In this document: positions 51,310-61,544 of the stretch, piece after piece
Numbering within the stretch: position 1 is the first letter of the stretch
Layout of the letters: each line of letters starts with the position of its first letter
Assembly (NCBI RefSeq): GCF_001280225.1
Contig: NZ_CP009253.1
Location: 124,001 to 188,000, forward strand
Reading direction: 5' to 3'
Source: Buchnera aphidicola (Aphis glycines)
GTDB taxonomy: Bacteria > Pseudomonadota > Gammaproteobacteria > Enterobacterales > Enterobacteriaceae
DNA: 64,000 nucleotides
The notes under the pieces: generated by a model
Databases searched by the model: none
What the model was told of the DNA's origin: nothing
Seen by the model: only the letters and a program-made list of their open reading frames with translations
Program-made: the position numbers and the translations under genes

Positions 51310-52775
51310 TAATCAATCTACGAGAATTAACTGCTTTACTGCCTGTGTTAATTTTAATAACAGGCTTAGTAGTACTTATCTTTTCTATTTCTTGTAATCG
51401 AAATCATTTTTTGGTTGCTGTATTGAGTACATTTTTTTTAATTATAACTTTATTTTCATTATATTTTTTAATTTCAATTGTTCCTATAAATATTACTATT
51501 TTATTTTATCTTGATAGATATTCTCTTTTTTATATTGCTATTATTTTATTATCTAGTATTTCTACTTGTGTATTTTCATACTCATGGTTGTTAAATTATC
51601 CTTTTAATAAAGAAGAATTTTATTTACTTCTTCTTCTTTCAACACTGGGATCAATTTGTTTAACTATTTCTAATAATATGTCATCAATATTTATTAGTAT
51701 TGAATTAATGTCATTACCAATTTTTGGTTTAATTGCATATTCAAATTATGTAAATTATTCTTTAGAAGCATCTTTTAAATACTTGATTTTGTCGGCAATA
51801 TCTTCTTCATTTTTATTACTCGGAATTTCTTGGATATATGCTATTTCTGGGGATTTAAGTATTTTTTTAATTAATCATGCTTTATTAGTAGCACCTCATT
51901 ATGAAAAGTTAGTTTTATTATTTGGTATAGTAATGGTATTGTTTTCTTTTCTATTTAAGTTATCCTTAGTTCCATTTCATTTATGGACATCTGATGTTTA
52001 TCAGGGTACACCATCTTCAATTTTGTCTTTTTTTTCTGTTTCTGGAAAAGTAGCACTTTTTAGTGTTTTATTGAATATGTTTTCATATAGTTTTATAGAA
52101 CACAATGCAATATTATATGAAATATTATTATTAATAAGTATTTTTTCTATATTTTTTGGGAATTTAATGGCTATTTTTCAAAAAAATATTAAAAGATTTT
52201 TTGGATATTCATCAATTTCTCAACTAGGTTATTTATTAATTATCTTGCTTGTTTTAAAAAATAATTATATTTTTTCTTTGGAAACAGTTTTAATTTATTT
52301 GCTTAATTATTTGTTTATTAATATAGCATATTTTGGTATTATTCATTTGTTTTCCTGTTCTCATAATGATATAGATTTAATTAATTTTTATAGAGGTTTA
52401 TTTTGGTCCGAACCTACTTTAAGTTTTATTATGACAATTGTGTTACTTTCTTTAGCTGGTATTCCTATAACTTTAGGTTTTATTGGAAAATTTTATATTT
52501 TATCTATTATAATAAAAAATCATTTATGGTTAGTTGGAATAAGTTTTTTATTTGGAACTATATTAGGCATATACGGTTATTTTAGATTAATTATTAATCT
52601 TTATTTAAAGCCATCAAATCAATTATTAATCGATAATAAAGTTTCATATAATATTGGAATTAATATCCCCTCTAAAATTTTAATATTATGTTCTGGAATA
52701 ATGCTATTAATATTTGGATTGTTTCCAAATTTATTAATATATTTTTTAGGATCAACTAAAATAGTTTGTATTTAA
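51306..52775 (+). CDS. nuoN: NADH-quinone oxidoreductase subunit N
   Basis: NuoN is the third antiporter-like subunit and the last gene of the operon. The product has 489 residues (E. coli 485). It retains SIELMSLPIFGLIAYSNY (membrane Glu about 133), YLILSAISSSFLLLG, FKLSLVPFHLWTSDVYQGTP (membrane Lys), FGYSSISQLGYLLI and SLAGIPITLGFIGKFYI. The N-terminus is poorly conserved, as is usual for the family. With it all thirteen nuo genes are present; only nuoE has a visible lesion. Confidence 0.96.
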   Translation: MIINLRELTALLPVLILITGLVVLIFSISCNRNHFLVAVLSTFFLIITLFSLYFLISIVPINITILFYLDRYSLFYIAIILLSSISTCVFSYSWLLNYPFNKEEFYLLLLLSTLGSICLTISNNMSSIFISIELMSLPIFGLIAYSNYVNYSLEASFKYLILSAISSSFLLLGISWIYAISGDLSIFLINHALLVAPHYEKLVLLFGIVMVLFSFLFKLSLVPFHLWTSDVYQGTPSSILSFFSVSGKVALFSVLLNMFSYSFIEHNAILYEILLLISIFSIFFGNLMAIFQKNIKRFFGYSSISQLGYLLIILLVLKNNYIFSLETVLIYLLNYLFINIAYFGIIHLFSCSHNDIDLINFYRGLFWSEPTLSFIMTIVLLSLAGIPITLGFIGKFYILSIIIKNHLWLVGISFLFGTILGIYGYFRLIINLYLKPSNQLLIDNKVSYNIGINIPSKILILCSGIMLLIFGLFPNLLIYFLGSTKIVCI

Positions 52776-52859
52776 TGAACAATAGCTATAATTTTCGATA
52801 AATTTATGAATATTAAATGATTTTTTTAAATAAATTTTAATTAAATAAAGAGAGATTTA

Positions 52860-53795
52860 ATGATTATTTTTTTTTTCGTTTTATTATTATTTTTCGGATT
52901 TTTTTTAATTTTAATTAATTTTTTTTTAAAAGAATATAGTTATTTAAATAAAATAAAACAGTTTTTTCATCTATATCGTGGAATTTTTATTTATTTTTTT
53001 TCTTTTTTTTTGTTTATTTTTATACTGTGGATTGTAACATATCAAATTAGCAGTAGTGATATTGCAGATAAAAACATTATTTGTTTTTTAGCAAGTTATC
53101 TGTTGGAAATTATACTTTCTTTAGATAATGTTTTTATTTGGTTTATAGTTTTCAAATCATTTAAAATACCAGTTTCTTGTCAAAAAAAAATTTTATTATA
53201 TGGTTTATTAGTAGGTTTAGTATTGCGTGTTATATTTTCTTTTTTAGGGGTTTTTTTACTTGTTAGATATCATTGGATTTTATATTTTTTCGGTATTTTA
53301 TTTATATGGATCAGTTTACAAATATTTTTCCCGTCAAATAAAAAAGAGAAGAAAAAAAATATAAGTTTTCCTTGGATTTATAAAGTATTTCCAATGACTA
53401 ATAACACTGAATGTAGAAAATTTTTTTTGAAAATAAATAATAAAATATTTTTTACGCCTTTATTTATATCTTTAATTCTTATAGAATTGAGTGACATTAT
53501 ATTTTCAATAGATAGCATACCGGCTATTTTTTCTATAACTCAAAATTTATTTATTATTTTATCATCTAATATTTTTTCAGTTTTAGCTTTAAGATTTATG
53601 TATTTATTTATCGCTCCGATAATCAATAAATTTACTATGATCGAATATGCTTTATCGTCTATTTTAATGTTAATAGGAGTAAAAATAATATTTGAAAAAT
53701 TTATAACTATTTCAACTTTACTTACATTTAGTATTATATTAATTATTTTAATTACTGCATTCATAGTTAATATTATTTTTGTTAAAAAAAAATAA
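52860..53795 (+). CDS. alx: TerC/Alx-family membrane protein
   Basis: This is a 311-residue integral membrane protein with about nine hydrophobic segments. It matches E. coli Alx (321) at the two acidic membrane motifs of the TerC family, YLLEIILSLDNVFIW (about 82-96) and LIELSDIIFSIDSIPAIF (about 205-222), and at RFMYLFIAPII. E. coli Alx is induced by high pH and manganese and is implicated in manganese export. The long alx leader riboswitch of E. coli is not apparent here; the gap to nuoN is only 84 bp. The transport role is inferred from the family. Confidence 0.85.
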   Translation: MIIFFFVLLLFFGFFLILINFFLKEYSYLNKIKQFFHLYRGIFIYFFSFFLFIFILWIVTYQISSSDIADKNIICFLASYLLEIILSLDNVFIWFIVFKSFKIPVSCQKKILLYGLLVGLVLRVIFSFLGVFLLVRYHWILYFFGILFIWISLQIFFPSNKKEKKKNISFPWIYKVFPMTNNTECRKFFLKINNKIFFTPLFISLILIELSDIIFSIDSIPAIFSITQNLFIILSSNIFSVLALRFMYLFIAPIINKFTMIEYALSSILMLIGVKIIFEKFITISTLLTFSIILIILITAFIVNIIFVKKK

Positions 53796-53865
53796 TATCG
53801 CAATAATTATTAATATTTTTAAAATTTATATAAAAATATAAAATTTTTTAAAATAAGCTGGAAAT

Positions 53866-55113
53866 ATGTGTAAAAAAAATTTTTCTTTTTCTATGTGGAT
53901 TAAATATTTAGAAAAATTAGAAAAAAAAGGTCAAACTAATTTAATAGAAATTAAAAATATTGCAAAAAAATTAAATTTATTAAGTTTACAATCTTTTTTT
54001 TTTACTGTAGGTGGAACAAATGGTAAAGGAACAACTTGTGCTATATTAGAACAACTATTATTAGATTCAGGCTATCAAGTTGGTTTATACACTTCTCCAC
54101 ATCTTTTAAATTTTACAGAACGTGTGAAAATTAATGGATCATATATTAGTGAGATACAATATATTAATGCATTTTTTGAAATATATTCTGTTAAATTAAA
54201 TTATTCTTTAAGTTACTTCGAATTTGTTACACTTACAGCTTTATTTTTATTTAAAAAATACTCACCGCTAGATGTTATTATCTTAGAAGTTGGTTTAGGA
54301 GGAAGATTAGATGCAACTAATATTATAGACTCCGATATATCTATTATTACCAATATCAGCATAGATCACACTTCTATTTTGGGCCCCAATCGATTTAGTA
54401 TAGCTCGTGAAAAAGCGGGAATTTTTAGAAAAAATAAAATTTCTGTAATCGGAGAAAAAAATCTTCCAAGTTCTATATATCAAGTAGCTAAAGCGAGTCA
54501 GACAATATTAAAAATAATTAACAAAGATTGGCGTTGGAGAAAGCATAATAATAATTGGGATTTAATTCATGAAAATATAAAATTATATAACTTACCAACA
54601 CCACAAATACCATTGTCAAATGTTGCGCTTGCTTTATCAGCATTATTTTATTCTGACCTTATAATTAATAAAAAAATGTTAAGAAGCTCAATATCTAAAG
54701 TACGATTACAGGGTAGGTTTCAAATCATCTCTTATTATCCAATAATTATTCTTGATGTTGCTCATAATTTTCATGCCACTGTATATCTTGCTAAAAAAAT
54801 TAATCAAATAGATATACAAGGGAAATTATATGTAATATTTGGCGTATTAAAAGACAAAGATATTTTATCAATTATTTCTCCTCTACAAGATCAAGTTTAT
54901 TATTGGTATGCCTCTCTTTTACCTATAAATCGAAGCGCTACTATGGATCAGTTAAAAAAAAATTTACCTACTCAGAATACGTTGTTTTTTTGTAGTATTG
55001 AGCATGCTTGGAAGAATTTAAAAAGCAAACTAAAAAAAAAAGATGTAGTATTAGTTTTTGGCTCTTTTATAACTGTTTCAGAATTTATTTCTATCACAAA
55101 CAAAGAAATATGA
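53866..55113 (+). CDS. folC: Dihydrofolate synthase / folylpolyglutamate synthase
   Basis: FolC adds glutamate to dihydropteroate and then extends the polyglutamate tail of folates. The product has 415 residues (E. coli 422). The Mur-ligase P-loop VGGTNGKGTTCA (about 47-58), YTSPHLLNFTERVKING, VILEVGLGGRLDATNII, ISIDHTSILG, REKAGIFR and DVAHNFHA are all present. In E. coli folC is followed by dedD and cvpA; here cvpA follows directly and dedD is missing. Confidence 0.95.
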   Translation: MCKKNFSFSMWIKYLEKLEKKGQTNLIEIKNIAKKLNLLSLQSFFFTVGGTNGKGTTCAILEQLLLDSGYQVGLYTSPHLLNFTERVKINGSYISEIQYINAFFEIYSVKLNYSLSYFEFVTLTALFLFKKYSPLDVIILEVGLGGRLDATNIIDSDISIITNISIDHTSILGPNRFSIAREKAGIFRKNKISVIGEKNLPSSIYQVAKASQTILKIINKDWRWRKHNNNWDLIHENIKLYNLPTPQIPLSNVALALSALFYSDLIINKKMLRSSISKVRLQGRFQIISYYPIIILDVAHNFHATVYLAKKINQIDIQGKLYVIFGVLKDKDILSIISPLQDQVYYWYASLLPINRSATMDQLKKNLPTQNTLFFCSIEHAWKNLKSKLKKKDVVLVFGSFITVSEFISITNKEI

Positions 55114-55147
55114 TGATGAAATAAAAATATTATTTTTTTGGAAAACT

Positions 55148-55593
55148 ATGATTTTAATAGATTTTATTATTTTTGTTGTTATTTTTTTTTCTTTTTTTTT
55201 CGGAATTGTTAAAGGTTTTTTAAGAAATGTAATATCTACTGTATTTTGGATTTTTTTTATTTATTTTTTTTCTAATTATATGTATTTTAGTAAATTTTAT
55301 TCTGATGCTCTTTTAAAAAGTACGAACTATTTAGTAATTTTAACTATTATTGTTTTTTTTTTACTGTCAAAATATTATTAAATTTAGTTTCTAATAAAAT
55401 AATTAAAACATATAAGTTATTATATATTAATATGATTTTGGGGGGTATATTTGGCTTTCTGCGTGGTGTAATATTGATCTTGTTTATATTATTTTTTATT
55501 TATCAATGTAATAGTGCTATTTATTTAAATTTATCAAACAAATCTTTTTTTATTCATTTATTTTTAATAGTGTTTTTAAATCATAAATTTTAA
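55148..55593 (+). pseudogene. cvpA: CvpA membrane protein gene with a frameshift at a T10 run
   Basis: CvpA is an inner-membrane protein first named for colicin V production. The first frame gives 77 residues and stops at 55381. Inserting one T in the T10 run (55353-55362) joins it to a downstream frame that continues to TAA 55591-55593, for about 148 residues (E. coli 162). The joined protein aligns across the break: LIDFIIFVV and GIVKGFLRNVISTVFW before, ILLNLVSNKII and ILGGIFGFLRGVILIL after (E. coli VLGVCFGALRGVLIV). It may be a pseudogene or a gene rescued by slippage. Synteny with folC supports the identity. Confidence 0.8.
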
Positions 55594-55608
55594 TATTGTT
55601 ATTTTGAA

Positions 55609-55659
55609 AATACTAAGCACAATATTTTATTAAAACATAGTGTGCTTAGGAGTATTTTT
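55609..55659. terminator. Bidirectional hairpin between cvpA and prs
   Basis: TAAGCACA (55614-55621) pairs with TGTGCTTA (55641-55648), and outer AATAC/GTATT bases extend the stem across a three-base bulge. T-rich sequence flanks both sides. It lies between convergent cvpA (plus) and prs (minus), directly after the prs stop, and could terminate both. Confidence 0.65.
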
Positions 55660-56605
55660 AATGTTCAAACATTGCAGAAATAGATTCTTCATTACTAATT
55701 CGTCTTATAGCTTCTGCTAACATTCCAGCTAATGTCAGGGTTCGTACATTTGGCAATAATTTAATTTTTTCTTGTAATGGAATGGTATCACAAACAACTA
55801 CTTCATCAATAACAGAATATTTTAAGTTTTCTGATGCCTGACCTGAAAAAATAGGATGTGTAGCGTATGCAAAAACTCTTTTTGCTCCTCTTTCTTTAAG
55901 AGCTTCTGCAGCTTTACACAGTGTTCCTCCAGTATCAATCATATCATCAACTAGGATACAATCTCGATTTGCGACATCTCCAATAATATTCATAACTTGA
56001 GAAATATTAGGACGAGGCCTTCTTTTATCTATAATTGCCATATCGGTATCATAAAGAAGTTTTGCAATTGCTCTAGCTCTGACAACTCCGCCAATATCAG
56101 GTGATACAACAATAGGATTTTTTAATTCTCTCTGTAACATGTCCTCTAAAAGAATTAAACTACCGAATACATTATCGACAGGTACATCGAAAAAACCTTG
56201 AATTTGTTCAGCATGTAAATCTACTGTTAATACGCGATCTACTCCAATGCTAGATAAAAAATCAGCTACAACTTTAGCTGTAATTGGAACTCTGGCAGAT
56301 CGTACGCGTCTGTCTTGACGTGAATATCCGAAATATGGAATTACTGCAGTAATTCTACCGGCTGAAGCTCTTCTTAGAGCATCTATCATTACAACAAGCT
56401 CCATAATATTATCATTTGTTGGAGAACAAGTTGATTGAATGATAAAGACATCACTTCCTCTAACATTTTCATTGATTTGAACACTAATTTCGCCATCGCT
56501 GAATCGTCCTACAGATGCATTTCCTAAATTTATATAAAGTCGATGAGCAATAAATTTTGCTAGTTTTGGAATAGAGTTTCCAGCAAATAATTTCATATCT
56601 GGCAT
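55658..56605 (-). CDS. prs: Ribose-phosphate pyrophosphokinase
   Basis: Prs makes PRPP from ribose 5-phosphate and ATP for nucleotide, histidine, tryptophan and NAD synthesis. The product has 315 residues, as in E. coli, and is one of the most conserved proteins here: [11 protein letters not shown] at the start, [38 protein letters not shown], the divalent-metal segment [18 protein letters not shown], the PRPP loop [14 protein letters not shown] and the C-terminus [13 protein letters not shown]. It follows ispE on the minus strand, as in E. coli. Confidence 0.98.
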   Translation of the reverse strand: MPDMKLFAGNSIPKLAKFIAHRLYINLGNASVGRFSDGEISVQINENVRGSDVFIIQSTCSPTNDNIMELVVMIDALRRASAGRITAVIPYFGYSRQDRRVRSARVPITAKVVADFLSSIGVDRVLTVDLHAEQIQGFFDVPVDNVFGSLILLEDMLQRELKNPIVVSPDIGGVVRARAIAKLLYDTDMAIIDKRRPRPNISQVMNIIGDVANRDCILVDDMIDTGGTLCKAAEALKERGAKRVFAYATHPIFSGQASENLKYSVIDEVVVCDTIPLQEKIKLLPNVRTLTLAGMLAEAIRRISNEESISAMFEH

Positions 56606-56643
56606 AAAAAACCTTGTTTTTTATTTTTATTTTAATATTAATT

Positions 56644-57522
56644 TTAATTAAAAATATGATTATTTCTTTTATAAAAAACATGATGTAATGAAGAAGTATT
56701 CATACCCTTAGCAATAAATCCCTTAACATTTTGAGGCAGTAAAGAAAATGTTTTTTGAGCAGATATTTTATTGTCAAATTCTGCAAAAACACAGGACCCT
56801 GTTCCGGTCATTCGAGCAGGTGCATAAAGAGATAGCATAGAAATTAATTTTTTTATTTTTTTAAATTTATTACTTACTATATTTTCAAAATCATTACTAA
56901 ATGGAGATTGTAAAAGCAATTGTATTGGTTTTTTTTGAGCTTTACTTTTAAGTGAAAAACTAGAAAATATATTTTTTGTTAAAATATGAATTTCAGGATA
57001 AACAACTAAATACCATTTTTCTTTTCTTTGAATAGGGTATAATATTTCACCTATTCCTTCAGTAATAGATGTTTTTCCCATGATAAACGCTGGAACATCT
57101 GATCCTATTTCAGTACTAAATCTGGCTAATTCTTCTAATGTAAATTTTGTTTTCCATAGCTGATTTAATACAATTAATACTGTTGCGGCATTAGACGAGC
57201 CTCCTCCTAAACCACTGCCCATAGGTATTTTTTTATTTAAGAATATTTTTGCTCCAAGAGCATGACAATTATTTTTTGCATAATATAATGCTTTTGATTT
57301 TAACAATTTTGCTGCTCTAATAATAGTATTTTCTGTTTTTAAAATTAGTTTCTTCTCAGTAAATAATTCGATATGTCCAGTGTTATTTTCAATGATTTTC
57401 AACGTGTCGCCATAATTAAGAAATTGAAATAAACTTTGGATATAATGATAACCATCTGATCTTATACCTGTAACGTATAAAAATAAGTTAATTTTTGCAG
57501 GAGCAGGCCATATATATTTCAT
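56644..57522 (-). CDS. ispE: 4-diphosphocytidyl-2-C-methyl-D-erythritol kinase
   Basis: IspE is the GHMP-family kinase of the MEP isoprenoid pathway, acting upstream of IspH. The product has 292 residues (E. coli 283). The motifs are WPAPAKINLFLYVTGIRSDGYH with the catalytic Lys, the ATP-binding PMGSGLGGGSSNAATVL (about 96-112), IGSDVPAFI with the catalytic Asp, and MTGTGSCVFAEF near the C-terminus. It is upstream of prs and divergent from prfA; hemA and lolB, its E. coli neighbours, are absent. Confidence 0.96.
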   Translation of the reverse strand: MKYIWPAPAKINLFLYVTGIRSDGYHYIQSLFQFLNYGDTLKIIENNTGHIELFTEKKLILKTENTIIRAAKLLKSKALYYAKNNCHALGAKIFLNKKIPMGSGLGGGSSNAATVLIVLNQLWKTKFTLEELARFSTEIGSDVPAFIMGKTSITEGIGEILYPIQRKEKWYLVVYPEIHILTKNIFSSFSLKSKAQKKPIQLLLQSPFSNDFENIVSNKFKKIKKLISMLSLYAPARMTGTGSCVFAEFDNKISAQKTFSLLPQNVKGFIAKGMNTSSLHHVFYKRNNHIFN

Positions 57523-57715
57523 TTTGTTTGTATTTTTAAAAAATTATTTTTATGTTAATATTTATTAAAATTATACTGAAAATTATCAAAAATGATATAA
57601 TCATTTTAATTAGAAGCTGTGAATTTTTTATTGTAAAAGATATTATTTATTTTATATAAAGTATATAAATATTGTGTTAAGTGGTTTTATTGTATTTTAA
57701 AAAGGATAATATTAT

Positions 57716-58801
57716 ATGAATTCGTCTATTATTAATAAATTAAAATCTTTAAAATCTCGCTTTCAAGAAATCGAAGTACTACTTACTCAAAAAGATATTA
57801 TATGTGATCAAAATCAATTAAAAACTTTATCTAAAGAATATTTAAAACTTTCTGAAGTCGTTCAATATTTTATTAAATGGGAAAAAATAGAACATGATAT
57901 AAAAAATGTTCGTTCTTTGTTTGATGATAAAGAAGTGTATAATGCGGCAAAAGAAGAGTATTATATACTTAAAAAACAAAAAAAAAAACTAGGAAAAAAA
58001 ATTCAAATATTATTATTACCTGAAGATCCTCATGATCAGCATAGTTGTTTAATAGAAATTCGGGCAGCTACAGGCGGAGATGAATCTTCCATTTTTGCAG
58101 GTCAACTATGTAGAATGTATGTAAGATATGCTGAAAGTTATATGTGGAAAACAAAAACAATGAGTTGTAGTGAAAATGAAAAAGGAGGATTTAAAGAAAT
58201 AATTATTAAAATTACAGGGAAAGGTGCTTCAGGTCGATTAAAATTTGAATCAGGGGGGCATCGTGTACAACGAGTTCCGGAAACTGAGTCACAAGGAAGA
58301 GTTCATACTTCTACTTGTACTATTGCAGTAATGCCTGTTCTACCTAAAGCAGAGAAAGAAGAAATTGTTTCATCTGATTTAAAAATTGATACGTTTCGTT
58401 CTTCTGGGGCTGGTGGTCAACACGTTAATACTACTGATTCAGCTATTAGAATTACGCATATCCCTACTGGACATGTAGTAGAATGTCAAGACGAACGATC
58501 ACAACATAAAAATAAAGCAAAAGCTTTATCTATTTTATCTACTCGTTTATACGCTGAAAAATTAAAAAAAAGTAAACAAGAAAATTCTTCTGTACGGCGC
58601 ATTTTATTGGGTAGTGGTTCAAGATCAGATAGAAATAGAACATATAATTTTCCTCAAAATAGAATTACAGATCATAGAATTAATTTAACTATATATAAAT
58701 TAGACGAAGTTTTAGAAGGAAAATTAGATTTTCTTATTAAACCAATAATTCAAGAATATCAAGCAGATATGCTATCTACTTTATCTAAGTTTAAATTATG
58801 A
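57716..58801 (+). CDS. prfA: Peptide chain release factor 1
   Basis: RF1 ends translation at UAA and UAG. The product has 361 residues (E. coli 360). The GGQ motif is intact in [15 protein letters not shown] (about 235), the stop-codon recognition segment appears before it as [17 protein letters not shown], and the C-terminus includes [15 protein letters not shown]. An in-frame run of 11 adenines at 57978-57988 encodes lysines in the coiled-coil N-domain and could provoke slippage. The end overlaps prmC by 4 bases (ATGA). hemA, upstream in E. coli, is missing. Confidence 0.97.
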   Translation: MNSSIINKLKSLKSRFQEIEVLLTQKDIICDQNQLKTLSKEYLKLSEVVQYFIKWEKIEHDIKNVRSLFDDKEVYNAAKEEYYILKKQKKKLGKKIQILLLPEDPHDQHSCLIEIRAATGGDESSIFAGQLCRMYVRYAESYMWKTKTMSCSENEKGGFKEIIIKITGKGASGRLKFESGGHRVQRVPETESQGRVHTSTCTIAVMPVLPKAEKEEIVSSDLKIDTFRSSGAGGQHVNTTDSAIRITHIPTGHVVECQDERSQHKNKAKALSILSTRLYAEKLKKSKQENSSVRRILLGSGSRSDRNRTYNFPQNRITDHRINLTIYKLDEVLEGKLDFLIKPIIQEYQADMLSTLSKFKL

Positions 58802-59625
58802 AAATATATCAATGGTTAACACGAACAATTAAAATTTTTTCTCATTTTGAATATCCTCGATTTGAAGCGGAAATATTATTAAGTCATGTACTAAAGCGTT
58901 CACGTTCTTGGATTATGGCTTTTGATCAAGAAGAATTAAATCAATTAAATCAAAAAATATTAAAGAATTTAGTTAATCGAAGGTGGATGGGAGAACCTAT
59001 GGCTTATATATTAGGAAAAAAAGATTTTTGGTCTTTATCTTTGAGAGTTTCTCCAGATACTTTAATTCCTAGGCCTGATACAGAAATTTTGATCGAAAAA
59101 GTGTTATCTAAAATTGATAGCAATCAAATACGCATTCTTGATTTAGGAACTGGTTGTGGAAATATTGCATTATCTCTAGCGAGTGTTTGCTCTAATTTTC
59201 AAATTACTGCTGTTGACAATTCAAATAAAGCCATTAAAATAGCTAAAACAAATGCATTGGAATTAAGTTTAAAGAATGTTATTTTTTTTTATAGTGATTG
59301 GTTTTCGCATATAAATAAAAAATTTAATATTATTGTAAGTAATCCTCCATACATTAGTTTAAAAGAAATGAAAATTTTTCAAAAAAATCTTGTGTTTGAA
59401 CCAGTTAATGCATTGTTATCAAAAAATAATGGATTGCAAGATATTGAATTAATTATAAAAAAATCAATGAATTATTTATTTTATAAAGGTTGGCTTTTTA
59501 TCGAGCATGGATGGACACAAAAGTTGCAAGTACAGTATTTATTTAAAAAATATAATTTTTTTAACATACAATCTTATAAAGATTACGGAGGTAATGATCG
59601 TGTTACTATTGGTCAAAAAAAATAG
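58798..59625 (+). CDS. prmC: Release factor glutamine methyltransferase
   Basis: PrmC (HemK) methylates the glutamine of the GGQ motif in RF1 and RF2, raising termination efficiency. The product has 275 residues (E. coli 277). An N-terminal helical domain is followed by the linker [29 protein letters not shown] (ends [12 protein letters not shown]), the SAM-binding [17 protein letters not shown] and the catalytic NPPYISL. The C-terminal [10 protein letters not shown] is also conserved. It is cotranscribed and translationally coupled with prfA, its substrate. Confidence 0.96.
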   Translation: MKIYQWLTRTIKIFSHFEYPRFEAEILLSHVLKRSRSWIMAFDQEELNQLNQKILKNLVNRRWMGEPMAYILGKKDFWSLSLRVSPDTLIPRPDTEILIEKVLSKIDSNQIRILDLGTGCGNIALSLASVCSNFQITAVDNSNKAIKIAKTNALELSLKNVIFFYSDWFSHINKKFNIIVSNPPYISLKEMKIFQKNLVFEPVNALLSKNNGLQDIELIIKKSMNYLFYKGWLFIEHGWTQKLQVQYLFKKYNFFNIQSYKDYGGNDRVTIGQKK

Positions 59626-59749
59626 TAATTTTTTTTAAAAAATTACCTAATAATTTTAAATCTAACAAGTAGTAATTAAATATCTTTTATTAAAATATTA
59701 TAAAAATGTATTTTAATTTTTTATTACTTATCAATATTAGTATAATAAC

Positions 59750-60559
59750 ATGAAATATTTTTCAAAAAATAATTTATCTAAGTTATCATTATTTGACTCG
59801 ATTATATCTGCATCTCATTTTATTCGAGAAGATTTTCCCATAGATTTTGTAGTTTTAGATATGAATAATAAAATTAAGGAAGCAAAATTTTACATTTCAT
59901 CCGAAATTGAGCCATATAAAAAATTAAAAAAATTATTAAATTTATTTTATAAAAAGTGGAATTTTGGTGGAGCAAGCGGTATTTATAAAATTTCAGATGT
60001 ATTATGGATTGATAATGTATTAAAAACTAAACATGGTACTGCTGTTTCTTTAGGCGTTCTTTTATTGCATCTTGCAAAAGAATTGCAGTTGCCATTAAAT
60101 CCGGTAGCATTTCCTACACAACTCATATTAAGAGCTGATTGGTCAGATAAAAAAAAGTGGTTCATTAATCCATTTGACGGGGAAATATTAGATCAGCATA
60201 CACTAGAAGTATGGTTAAAAGGAAACATTAGTCCAACAGCCGAGTTATATGAAAATGATTTATATCAAGCTGAATCTATTACTATTTTTAGAAAAATGCT
60301 AAACACTTTAAAATCCGCTTTAATGGAGGAAAAAAATATGGAATTAGCATTAAATGTTAGTAGTGTTCTTTTACAAATAGATCCTAATGATCCATATGAA
60401 ATTCGTGATAGAGGATTAATTTATGCTAATTTAGACTGTAATCACGTTGCTTTAAAAGATTTGCTTTATTTTGTTGAAAACTGCCCAGAAGACCCTATCA
60501 GTGAGATAATAAAAGTTCAAATACATGCAATTGAGCAAAAAAAAATGATATTACATTAA
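59750..60559 (+). CDS. ychA: SirB1/YchA-family protein
   Basis: This 269-residue cytoplasmic protein matches E. coli YchA (SirB1), also 269 residues, at KHGTAVSLGVLLLHLAKEL, PVAFPTQLILRADW, INPFDGE, EVWLKGNISP and DPYEIRDRGLIYA. The first half has a transglutaminase-like fold and the second a TPR-like helical repeat. The Thr-Ala-Val of the first motif falls where active transglutaminases carry the catalytic Cys, so the enzyme activity is probably absent, as in E. coli. The function is unknown. It follows prmC as in E. coli, where ychQ (missing here) lies between them. Confidence 0.88.
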   Translation: MKYFSKNNLSKLSLFDSIISASHFIREDFPIDFVVLDMNNKIKEAKFYISSEIEPYKKLKKLLNLFYKKWNFGGASGIYKISDVLWIDNVLKTKHGTAVSLGVLLLHLAKELQLPLNPVAFPTQLILRADWSDKKKWFINPFDGEILDQHTLEVWLKGNISPTAELYENDLYQAESITIFRKMLNTLKSALMEEKNMELALNVSSVLLQIDPNDPYEIRDRGLIYANLDCNHVALKDLLYFVENCPEDPISEIIKVQIHAIEQKKMILH

Positions 60560-60569
60560 TTATTGAAAT

Positions 60570-61376
60570 TTATCCGGCATTAAATATATTTCTTTTATGC
60601 TGCGTATTAGAATAAAGTTTTTCAATTATATCCTGATCTAATATATTTATTTTTTTTCCTTCTAGATAGGCATCTATTGAACTGTATTTAACACCTAAAG
60701 AAAGTTCGTCTGGTTTTTGTGGATTGTTATCTTCAAGATCTGCTGTCGGTGTTTTCATATATAAAGATTTAGGACAATTTAATTCTTTTAATAATAATTG
60801 GACTTGCCGTTTATTAAGTTGAGATATAAGATTAATATCTACTCCATGATCTCCATGTTTGGTAAAAAAACCTGTAATTGTTTCTGCCGCATTTCCTGTG
60901 CCTACAACTATTCCATCTTCCATTGCAGCGACACTATATTGTACTTTCATTCTTTCTCTCGCTTTTTCATTTCCTTTAACATGGTCTGAGATTTTTATGC
61001 CTGCTCTATTTAATGATAATTCGCTACTTAAAACAGCTTTTTTTATGTTAATTGTAAAAGTTTTATCTGGATTAATAAAATTTATAACTTTTTTACAATC
61101 TTCTTCGTCTTTTTGAACACCGTATGGTAATCTTAATGCAATAAATTGATACATTTTATTGTTTGTTTCTTTACGGAGTTGATCTATAGTGATTTGACAT
61201 AATTTACCTGTTAATGTTGAATCTTGCCCTCCACTGATAGCTACAATGAAAGTTTTTAAATGAATATTTTGAAGTAAATATTTTTTTAAGTTTATAATAC
61301 GATTTTCAATTTCTATTTTTGGTATAATATTTGGTTTAACATGTGTTAGTTTAATGATTTTTTTTTGTAATTTCAT
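60570..61376 (-). CDS. nadE: NH3-dependent NAD+ synthetase
   Basis: NadE amidates nicotinate adenine dinucleotide to NAD+ using ammonia and ATP. The product has 268 residues (E. coli 275). The N-type ATP pyrophosphatase loop [15 protein letters not shown] (SGGxDS, about 46-50), [34 protein letters not shown] and [16 protein letters not shown] are present. There is no glutaminase domain, so it is the ammonia-dependent form. Its 3' end faces ychA across 10 bp. Confidence 0.96.
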   Translation of the reverse strand: MKLQKKIIKLTHVKPNIIPKIEIENRIINLKKYLLQNIHLKTFIVAISGGQDSTLTGKLCQITIDQLRKETNNKMYQFIALRLPYGVQKDEEDCKKVINFINPDKTFTINIKKAVLSSELSLNRAGIKISDHVKGNEKARERMKVQYSVAAMEDGIVVGTGNAAETITGFFTKHGDHGVDINLISQLNKRQVQLLLKELNCPKSLYMKTPTADLEDNNPQKPDELSLGVKYSSIDAYLEGKKINILDQDIIEKLYSNTQHKRNIFNAG

Positions 61377-61544
61377 ATTTTATTTATTTTTAAATTAATT
61401 AAAATATTATAAAAATATTTATTTTGTATTAGATTATTTTGTTTGAAATTAACTATTATATATTAAAATTAATAATTTTTAAAATATGATATAAAAAAAA
61501 TTATTTTTACTTTTTAAAATTTAATAAAAAATTGGTAAAAAATC

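Noticed and set aside
59625..59646. GTAATTTTTT/AAAAAATTAC inverted repeat after prmC as a terminator
   Set aside because: The stem is almost all A-T with a 2-base loop and is expected by chance in such AT-rich sequence; no proper T-run follows.
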